The notes under the pieces are model-generated. The model was not told the DNA's origin, did no database searches, and saw only the letters and a program-made list of their open reading frames with translations. Source: Lysobacter sp. M2-1 (lineage in GTDB: Bacteria; Pseudomonadota; Gammaproteobacteria; Xanthomonadales; Xanthomonadaceae). From it: DNA of 64,000 bases. The stretch covers positions 124,001 to 188,000 of the forward strand of contig NZ_JAKPBU010000005.1 of the NCBI RefSeq assembly GCF_022662495.1, given 5' to 3'. How positions within the stretch are numbered: position 1 is the first letter of the stretch; every line of letters begins with the position of its first letter. The position numbers and the translations under genes are program-made. Of the stretch, positions 57,945-64,000 are shown piece after piece.

Positions 57945-59093
57945 CTACCCATTTTCGACCTGCTCTGTTGGCCGTCCGGCCCGGAACGCCGGGACAGCGG
58001 CATCGCTGCCTAGCCTGACATCATCCTCGAACACCGAGCGATTGCGTCCGGAACGCTTGGCGCGATACATGGCGGCATCGGTGCGGGACAGCCAGTCGCT
58101 GACGGATTCGCCGGGACGGAAACGGGAAGCGCCAATCGAGATGGTGACGTTTCGGCCGTGGCACTGGACTTCGCTCTCCACCGATTCGCGCAGGCTTTCG
58201 GCGATGCCCCATAGCGTCGCGGCGTCGGCGCCGGGGAGCAGCAACCCGAATTCTTCGCCACCGAGGCGGAAAAATCGATCGTCCGTGCGGGTGGAGCCGC
58301 GCACCACATCGGCGACCTGGACCAGTACCTGGTCGCCTGCTTCATGGCCGAAATCGTCGTTGATCTGCTTGAAGCGATCGAGATCGAAGATGAGCAGGCT
58401 GAGCGGCTTCCCGGTGCGTACGCTGGAGACCATCGCGGCCTCCAGTATGGCTTCCATGCCACGGCGGTTGCTCGCGCCGGTCAGCGGATCCCGCGAGGCG
58501 AGCGCTTCAAGCTGGGAATGCTGCAGTTCCGAGCGGGAGGCGAAGACAAAGGAGAACAGGCTCACCACCAACGACGTGACGACGAACATGAGCATCTGCG
58601 CGTCGGTCGTCAGCGCCGCATCGCCAAAGGCCACGGCGACGATCACGATCGCGGAAATCCCTACTGCCGGCCAGCGGCTCACGAGCAGGAAGTTGGCCAC
58701 CAGGACCGGGTACACCCAGAGCAGGCCAGACAATCCGGCCAGATGCGCGACCGCGATGCAGCCGATCGAATAGGTGATTGCAACGAAGATCGCCGAGCCC
58801 TTGCTGCGGCCCGTGCGCCAGGCATAGATGGAGCCCGCGCCGATGCATGCCACGATCATGAGGTCGATTGCCGCGATTAGCGGCTGGCCGTTGACGAACC
58901 GGTAGATCGCGAAGGGCGTAATGCCCAACACGGTGATTGCGCCGAACAGCACGACGATCGCGAGGTGGAAATTCCCCCTCAGCCTGTTCGCCCACGCAGC
59001 ATGTACACCGAACCTCGAATAGGGGCCCGACGCGCGCGGGCGCGTTCCCTGGCCAGTACCGTCCTCGATCGAAGTGGGCTGGTGATCGATCAT
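57945..59093 (-). CDS. Membrane-bound diguanylate cyclase (GGDEF)
   Basis: 382 residues from ATG 59093; an in-frame ATG at 59132 is also possible. Six hydrophobic segments (~40-180: LAIVVLFGAITVLGITPFAI, IAAIDLMIVACIGAGSIYAW and others) form a sensor-like membrane module. The GGDEF domain (~215-370) is intact: RDPLTGASNRRGMEAI, LIFDLDRFKQINDDFGHEAG and the active site RLGGEEFGLLLPGAD. It should make c-di-GMP, in contrast to the degenerate pair at 20.8-23.5 kb. A 50-residue tail ends the protein (EDDVRLGSDAAVPAFRAGRP). Monocistronic. Confidence 0.9.
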   Translation of the reverse strand: MIDHQPTSIEDGTGQGTRPRASGPYSRFGVHAAWANRLRGNFHLAIVVLFGAITVLGITPFAIYRFVNGQPLIAAIDLMIVACIGAGSIYAWRTGRSKGSAIFVAITYSIGCIAVAHLAGLSGLLWVYPVLVANFLLVSRWPAVGISAIVIVAVAFGDAALTTDAQMLMFVVTSLVVSLFSFVFASRSELQHSQLEALASRDPLTGASNRRGMEAILEAAMVSSVRTGKPLSLLIFDLDRFKQINDDFGHEAGDQVLVQVADVVRGSTRTDDRFFRLGGEEFGLLLPGADAATLWGIAESLRESVESEVQCHGRNVTISIGASRFRPGESVSDWLSRTDAAMYRAKRSGRNRSVFEDDVRLGSDAAVPAFRAGRPTEQVENG

Positions 59094-59132
59094 ATTCAAC
59101 GCCTGCGGCTTGCTCCCGCATAGCGCACCCAC

Positions 59133-59562
59133 ACCATCGGTCTTGCGTACGCTGAATGCCCCCCGTCTCGCGTCTCGCCGGGGGCCGCAGCCACAACAAG
59201 CCCGTAACTACGACGCCCCTTGGTGCCCAGTCCGTCCATGTCGGGTTCGGCCAACAGATAAGGCATGTCGCGTTCCGGTTTTCGCACGCGTGGCGAATTT
59301 CGCTTGCATCCATGATCACTGGGGTGAGCTCCTCACCGCGTGAACGCGGCGCAGGTGGCTGCAGGTCGAAGCGCCTCTGTTCAGTTTCCACCAGCGTGAC
59401 GACGGTCATCGTCGCAGCTGATCACTGCTGTGCGCTGCGGCTCCTGTCCCAGAATGGCTTTTCGGCGTTGTCGCTCCGCGCAAGCCTGAAGAGGGCAATA
59501 AGTCGAACGCAGTGCAGCGCTTGGCTTGAATGCCTCCGTTGCCGTGTGCTCGAGCCCTGGGT
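59133..59562. other. 430 bp without a gene I can support
   Basis: Open frames exist on both strands, but all lack a ribosome site and read as non-coding. No known palindrome is seen. Confidence 0.45.
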
Positions 59563-59955
59563 CTACGGCTCGAAGCGCCCTGTCGCGTCGCGATTGCGCG
59601 TGTAGCGTTTCGAAAGCGGAAACGGCGGCAGCCAGGCCTCGCGGCGCACGGTCCACAGCTCGTAGGTGGGCGTCAGCTGGTCGGGCGCATCCAGGGATCC
59701 CAGATTGATCTCGATCTCGTCCGCGCTGCGCCCGAACACCGATGATCCGCAGCGGGGACAGAAGAATCGCCCGGCGTAATCGCGGGTTTCGCCATCGATC
59801 GTCACTGCATCCTGGGGAAACACGGCAGACGCGTGAAACAGCGCGCCGTGATGCTTGCGGCAATCGAGACAGTGACACAGGCCGACCCGGAACGGGCGCC
59901 CCGACGCCACGATCCGGACGTTGCCGCACAGGCAGCTGCCCGTGAAACGTTCCAT
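59563..59955 (-). CDS. GFA family zinc protein
   Basis: 130 residues from ATG 59955, with GGAGAC upstream. The zinc-cysteine pattern of the glutathione-dependent formaldehyde-activating (GFA, PF04828) family is complete: C8-x-C10 (GSCLCGNVRI), then CHCLDC (C27-x-C29-x2-C32) and CPRCGS (CxxC) with the YELWTVRREAWLP end motif. Most bacterial members are not proven formaldehyde-activating enzymes, so the reaction is open. Alone; neighbours face the other way or are separated by >100 bp. Confidence 0.9.
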   Translation of the reverse strand: MERFTGSCLCGNVRIVASGRPFRVGLCHCLDCRKHHGALFHASAVFPQDAVTIDGETRDYAGRFFCPRCGSSVFGRSADEIEINLGSLDAPDQLTPTYELWTVRREAWLPPFPLSKRYTRNRDATGRFEP

Positions 59956-60080
59956 GCCGAGTCTCCTTCTCTAACCAGGTGGGGCAATGTTTATGAATGC
60001 GGGCGCCGCGCGTGTGCGTGTTTGTTCCGCAGAGGCTGTGCGCGGCGCGAAGCTACGGTCAACGGTTCGCACGGCAGACA

Positions 60081-61448
60081 TCAGTACCCGCTCGCCGGCT
60101 CCGGCTTCGTCGGATCCACGTCCCCGGCCAGCGTCCAGACGACATCACGTCCCCGCGGGTCGCGGCTGAGATGGAAATAGGCCGGCGTGTCGGAGGCGAG
60201 TGTCCTCGGGCTCTGGCGCAAGGCGGCACCCGGCGGATCGAACGGAACGATGTACAGGCCGGTGGCGTCGATGGTGCGGCGTGCGCGTACGTCGGCCAGG
60301 TCGCCGATGTCGGCGATGGTGCCGCCGCGCTCGAGCAGCGGGTGTGCGAAGTCGATGAGCAGGTCCACCCTGGCCTGCGGCTGCCCGGGCAGCGCCAGCG
60401 CACCGCCCGCGACCAGCAGGTCCGGCCAGACCTCGCCGTTCTCGGGCAATTCGTCGTAGCGGGCGCGCGGCAGGCCCGCGTGCGCGCCGCTGGCGATCGC
60501 GTCGAGCGCGCCGACCAGGGCGAGGAAGTTGAGCTTGCGCAGGCGCTGCTTGTGCGGATCGCCCTGGATGCCGCCCGATTCGATCAGCACCGTGGACACG
60601 CCGGCCCTGGCAGTGAGGTCGCCGAAGGCGCGCGGGTTGAAGGTGTCGTCCCACCGGGCGATATGACCGCCGATGTAGGGCTCGAGCACGGCGCGGATCG
60701 CCACGGCGACTTCGATGGCGCGAGCGCGGCTGGCATCCACGTCGCGGGCTTCGTTGAAGGCCGGCGCCAGCAGCGCGATGGCGGTGCCGTTGCCGGAGCC
60801 GCCTGCACGGTATCCTACCTGCTGGTCGTGCAAGTTGAATCCGAATGCCGGCTTCAGGCGCTCGCGCAGCGCATGCAGCGCGCGCGCCTCCGGCGAGGCC
60901 AGCGCCCGCGCATCGCGGTTGACGTCGATGCCCTGCGCGTTGCGGCGCTGGAAGCGCACCGCGCCGTCCGGGTTCATCACCGGCAGAAAGTGCAGGGCGG
61001 TGCTCTTGCGCAGGCGCCGCACGATGGGGTGGTCGGGATGCTCGCCGAGAAAGCGGAACAGGTCGGCCAGCGCCATCGACGCCGTGCTTTCGTCGCCGTG
61101 CATCTGCGACCACAGCAGCACCCGCTTGCCGCCTCGTCCCCATGACACGTGGCGCAAGGGCCTGCCTTCCGCGCTGCGGCCGACTTGTTCGGTCCGGAAG
61201 CCGCGCGCTGCGGTCGCCAGCGGCCCGGCGACGGCCCACCAGTGTTCCGCCGAAAACGTCCGATCCTCCAGGTCCGCCACCCGCACACGCGTGTCGTACA
61301 GCGCATCCAGCGCGCCCAGCCAGTCCGGGGGCGGCGGCATCGCTTCCGCGGTTGCGGATGCCGGCGCCGTTTCGGCTTCGCGGGCCGTAGATGCCGTCGA
61401 CCACGCCAGCGAGAAGATCAGCAGGGAGAACGCGAGGAAGCGAGACAT
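60081..61448 (-). CDS. Exported M14 zinc carboxypeptidase
   Basis: 455 residues from ATG 61448 (signal peptide MSRFLAFSLLIFSLAWSTAS, cleavage near STA). M14 core: HxxE zinc ligands H117 and E120 (SQMHGDEST), third ligand H207 (FNLHDQQVG), NPDG substrate loop (VMNPDGAVRFQRRN, with the arginine region GIDVNRDAR) and general-base Glu E290 (VLIESGG). The beta-rich C-terminal half is longer than the average metallocarboxypeptidase domain. The substrate could be peptide or peptidoglycan. It is divergent from the LD-carboxypeptidase gene, which suggests a joint role in wall-peptide turnover. Confidence 0.9.
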   Translation of the reverse strand: MSRFLAFSLLIFSLAWSTASTAREAETAPASATAEAMPPPPDWLGALDALYDTRVRVADLEDRTFSAEHWWAVAGPLATAARGFRTEQVGRSAEGRPLRHVSWGRGGKRVLLWSQMHGDESTASMALADLFRFLGEHPDHPIVRRLRKSTALHFLPVMNPDGAVRFQRRNAQGIDVNRDARALASPEARALHALRERLKPAFGFNLHDQQVGYRAGGSGNGTAIALLAPAFNEARDVDASRARAIEVAVAIRAVLEPYIGGHIARWDDTFNPRAFGDLTARAGVSTVLIESGGIQGDPHKQRLRKLNFLALVGALDAIASGAHAGLPRARYDELPENGEVWPDLLVAGGALALPGQPQARVDLLIDFAHPLLERGGTIADIGDLADVRARRTIDATGLYIVPFDPPGAALRQSPRTLASDTPAYFHLSRDPRGRDVVWTLAGDVDPTKPEPASGY

Positions 61449-61589
61449 GATGGCGATGCTCCATGACCGGCCCGCATGCTCGGAGGCGCCACGTGCATTG
61501 TCAAACGGCATTGCGTGCTCGAGCCGGATCGCCACGCGTACCTGATCCTTGCGTTAACCTGCTCCGCATTCCGGTCGGCAGGCAAAGGC

Positions 61590-62630
61590 ATGGACAGGCG
61601 GAACTTCATCGGAAGCGCGGCGCTGGCAACCCTGTTGCCGCTCATGGGCGGTGCGGCCGCGATCGCGGCGCCGCGCCGGCGATTGCTGCCGGCGGCTCTC
61701 GCGCCAGGCGATACCGTTGCGCTGGTGAGCCCGTCTTCTGCCACGGACGAACGCCTCAGCCTGCAGCTGACCCAGGAGGCGATGCAGGCGCTGGGCTTCA
61801 AGGTGAAGACCGGCGAGCATTACGCGTCGCGTTATGGGCATCTGGCGGGTAGGGATGCCGGGCGCGCCGGCGATCTCAATGCGATGTTCGCCGACAGGCA
61901 GGTCAAGGCCATTGTCTGCGTCCGCGGCGGCTCCGGCGCCGCGCGGCTGCTGCCGATGCTCGATTACGACGCCATCCGGGCGAATCCCAAGGTGCTGCTG
62001 GGCTACTCGGACGTCACCGCGCTGCACTGCGCCATCCACGCGCGCACCGGCCTGGTGACCTTTCATGGACCCATCGGCGCCGGCAGCTGGAATCGCTTCA
62101 ATGTGGATCAGTTCCGCCGCGTGTTCTTCGATCGCGAGCTGATGCAGTACCAGAACACCGTCGACGCCGGCGACGAGCTGGTACCCCGCAAGAACCGCAC
62201 CCTCACCATCACCGGCGGCAAGGCGCGTGGCGAGTTGATCGGGGGCAACCTTGCGGTGCTGACGGCTCTGGCCGGGTCGCCTTATCTGCCCGACTTCAAG
62301 GGCAAGATCCTGTTCCTGGAAGATGTGTCGGAGGCGCCATACCGCATCGACCGCATGCTCACCACGCTGAAGCTCATGGGCGCGCTGGACGCGATCGCCG
62401 GCTTCATCTTCGGCGAGTGTACCGATTGCGATCCGGGCGACGGCTACGGCTCGCTGACGCTGGACCAGATCTTCCACGACCACATCAAGCCGCTGGGCAT
62501 CCCCGCCTATCGCGGCGCGATGATCGGGCACATCCGCGAGCAGTTCATCGTCCCCGTCGGCGGCCGGGTGGAGCTGGATGCCGATGCCGGCCGCTTCCGC
62601 CTGCTGGAGCCGGTGTTCGGCCAGGCCTGA
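61590..62630 (+). CDS. Tat-exported LD-carboxypeptidase, S66 family
   Basis: 346 residues from ATG 61590 (MDRRNFIGSAALATLLPLMG, a twin-arginine signal). Serine nucleophile S140 (GYSDVTAL), Glu E276 (FGECTDC) and His H314 (MIGHIREQ) form the Ser-His-Glu triad of S66 enzymes such as LdcA/MccF. They cleave the L-lysine/DAP-D-Ala bond during murein-peptide recycling or detoxify microcin C. A Tat signal is unusual for LdcA (normally cytosolic), so a periplasmic role is inferred. The next gene follows after 22 bp on the same strand. Confidence 0.9.
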   Translation: MDRRNFIGSAALATLLPLMGGAAAIAAPRRRLLPAALAPGDTVALVSPSSATDERLSLQLTQEAMQALGFKVKTGEHYASRYGHLAGRDAGRAGDLNAMFADRQVKAIVCVRGGSGAARLLPMLDYDAIRANPKVLLGYSDVTALHCAIHARTGLVTFHGPIGAGSWNRFNVDQFRRVFFDRELMQYQNTVDAGDELVPRKNRTLTITGGKARGELIGGNLAVLTALAGSPYLPDFKGKILFLEDVSEAPYRIDRMLTTLKLMGALDAIAGFIFGECTDCDPGDGYGSLTLDQIFHDHIKPLGIPAYRGAMIGHIREQFIVPVGGRVELDADAGRFRLLEPVFGQA

Positions 62631-62652
62631 ACGGACGCAGCGGACGACGACC

Positions 62653-64000
62653 ATGAGCGAGCGCATCGCCCACGCGGGCCTGGCGGCGAGGCGGATGGAC
62701 GCGGAGTCAGCGGCGGCACTGATCGGGCCGGGGATGACCGTGGGCATGAGCGGCTTCACCGGCGCGGGTTATCCGAAGGCGGTACCGCTGGCGCTGGCGG
62801 CGCGGATCGGCGCGGCGCATGAGCTCGGCGAGCCGTTCCGCCTGCGCGTGCTGACCGGTGCATCCACCGCCCCGGAGCTGGACGGAGCGCTGGCGCGCGC
62901 TGGCGGCATCGATTTCCGACTGCCGTACCAGTCCGACCCGGAGCTGCGCGCGCGCATCAACCGCGGCGAGATCGAGTACATGGACATCCACCTGGGCCAC
63001 GTGGCGCAGTACGCGGCGTTTGGATTCCTGGGCACGATCGACGTGGCGGTGATCGAGGCCACCGCGATCCTGTCCGACGGCCGCCTGCTGCCGTCCACGT
63101 CGGTGGGCAACAACAAGACCTGGCTGGATCTCGCCGACCGCGTCATCGTGGAGGTCAACCATCGCCAGCCGCTGGGCCTGGATGGCATGCACGACATCTA
63201 CTACGGCACCGCGCTGCCGCCGCATCGCAAGCCGATCCCGCTGCTGCATCCGGGCGATCGCATCGGCGAGCCCTACCTGCGCGTGGATCCGGCCAAGGTG
63301 GTGGCGGTGGTGGAAACCGACGCGCCCGACCGCATCGGCCACTTCGATCCGCCCAACGACGTGTCGCGCCGCATCGCCGGACACCTGGTGGAATTCTTCC
63401 GCCATGAGATCAGGGCCGGCCGCCTTTCCGAAAAGCTCCTGCCGCTGCAGTCTGGCGTGGGCAACATCGCCAACGCCGTGCTCGCGGGCTTGCGCGAGGG
63501 GGGCTTCCGCGGACTCACTGCGTTCACCGAGGTGATCCAGGACGGAATGCTCGCGCTGATCGACGAGGGCGTCGTCGAGGTCGCGTCGGCCACATCGTTC
63601 TCGCTCAGCCCGGCGAGCGTGGACGAGTTCGTGCGCAACATCGACCGCTACCGCAGCCGCATCGTGCTGCGCCCGCAGGGGATCGCCAACCATGGCGAAC
63701 TGATCCGCCGCCTGGGTTGCATCGCGATGAACGGCATGGTCGAGGCCGACCTGTACGGCAACGTCAATTCCACCCACGTCGCCGGCACCAGCATCATCAG
63801 CGGCATCGGTGGCTCCGGCGACTTCGCCCGCAACGGCTTCCTGTCGTGCTTCCTGTCGCCCAGCACGGCCAAGGGTGGTGCGGTCTCGGCGATCGTGCCG
63901 ATGGTCAGCCACGTCGACCACACCGAGCACGACGTGGGCGTGGTGGTGACCGAGCAGGGCCTGGCCGACCTGCGCGGGCTCTCGCCCAAGCAGCGCGCCC
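62653..64000 (+). CDS. Acetyl-CoA hydrolase / succinyl-CoA:acetate CoA-transferase family protein (5' part)
   Basis: The ATG at 62653 opens a frame that runs off the window (449 residues visible; the family is about 500). The catalytic Glu is E293 in LTAFTEVIQDGML, the position of E294 of AarC-like enzymes. GTSIISGIGGSGDFARNGFL and SHVDHTEHDVGVVVTEQGLA are class I CoA-transferase motifs, and the N-terminal domain starts GMTVGMSGFTGAGYPKAVPL. It should transfer CoA from succinyl-CoA to acetate (or hydrolyse acetyl-CoA) in the cytoplasm. The start is supported by the family N-terminus, and it is likely the second gene after the LD-carboxypeptidase. Confidence 0.9.
   Translation, partial: MSERIAHAGLAARRMDAESAAALIGPGMTVGMSGFTGAGYPKAVPLALAARIGAAHELGEPFRLRVLTGASTAPELDGALARAGGIDFRLPYQSDPELRARINRGEIEYMDIHLGHVAQYAAFGFLGTIDVAVIEATAILSDGRLLPSTSVGNNKTWLDLADRVIVEVNHRQPLGLDGMHDIYYGTALPPHRKPIPLLHPGDRIGEPYLRVDPAKVVAVVETDAPDRIGHFDPPNDVSRRIAGHLVEFFRHEIRAGRLSEKLLPLQSGVGNIANAVLAGLREGGFRGLTAFTEVIQDGMLALIDEGVVEVASATSFSLSPASVDEFVRNIDRYRSRIVLRPQGIANHGELIRRLGCIAMNGMVEADLYGNVNSTHVAGTSIISGIGGSGDFARNGFLSCFLSPSTAKGGAVSAIVPMVSHVDHTEHDVGVVVTEQGLADLRGLSPKQRA

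Noticed and set aside
1-64000. tRNA or rRNA genes and CRISPR arrays
   Set aside because: I saw no cloverleaf-like segment with a TTCGA-type loop, no rRNA sequence and no evenly spaced direct repeats with unique spacers; the many palindromes are irregularly spaced.

Overview
The window is a high-GC gammaproteobacterial chromosome segment. The gene content (SGLT-type sugar symporter, GH43 and GH144-like enzymes, secreted M13, M14, S8 and beta-lactamase-fold proteins, several Tat-exported proteins) and the many short palindromes built on GGCGGGCTTGAGCCCGCC and GGGGTCAG suggest a Lysobacter/Luteimonas/Dokdonella-like member of the Xanthomonadales. That placement is inference from general look, not a database match. 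No rRNA, tRNA, CRISPR array, prophage or complete transposase was seen.

Layout. 1-6 kb: a low-GC secreted protein of unknown function, two small Cys-rich exported proteins, a truncated gene, and a flavin-dependent halogenase boxed by inverted repeats, all in a field of GGGGTCAG repeats. 6-16 kb: sugar symporter, M13 peptidase, creatininase-like protein, serine hydrolase, an Rhs remnant and a GH43 lipoprotein. A ~100 bp repeat lies just upstream of both the symporter and the GH43 gene. 16-24.5 kb: small metabolic and stress genes, a CPBP protease, a two-gene c-di-GMP operon whose HD-GYP and GGDEF signatures are both degenerate, and a metallo-beta-lactamase-fold protein. 24.6-26.6 kb: a low-GC island that reads as integron gene cassettes (two GNAT acetyltransferases, one frameshifted secreted ORF, with RidA alongside) separated by attC-like sites and without an integrase. 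26.8-34 kb: two tandem subtilisin-type proteases, divergent from an OmpR/EnvZ-type two-component system. 34-40 kb: mostly uncharacterised proteins, including a 720-residue protein with a proline-rich linker, a TerB-like protein and DUF6164. 40-53 kb: oxidoreductases, a hydrolase, a GH144-like glucanase, a D-threonine aldolase-like PLP enzyme, and an overlapping pair made of a phospholipase C/P1-nuclease-like protein and a calcium-repeat protein. 53-64 kb: small housekeeping and stress proteins, a membrane diguanylate cyclase, an M14 carboxypeptidase, an LD-carboxypeptidase and the start of a succinyl-CoA:acetate CoA-transferase family gene that runs off the window.

The genes mostly stand alone or in pairs. 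Recurrent themes are export and extracellular degradation of protein and glycan, c-di-GMP signalling, and heavy decoration of intergenic space with palindromes. The strongest candidates for something unusual are the integrase-less cassette array, the halogenase enclosed by an 18 bp inverted repeat, the divergent zinc-hydrolase operon at 48.5-51 kb and the hairpin family that has replaced the 5' part of one gene.
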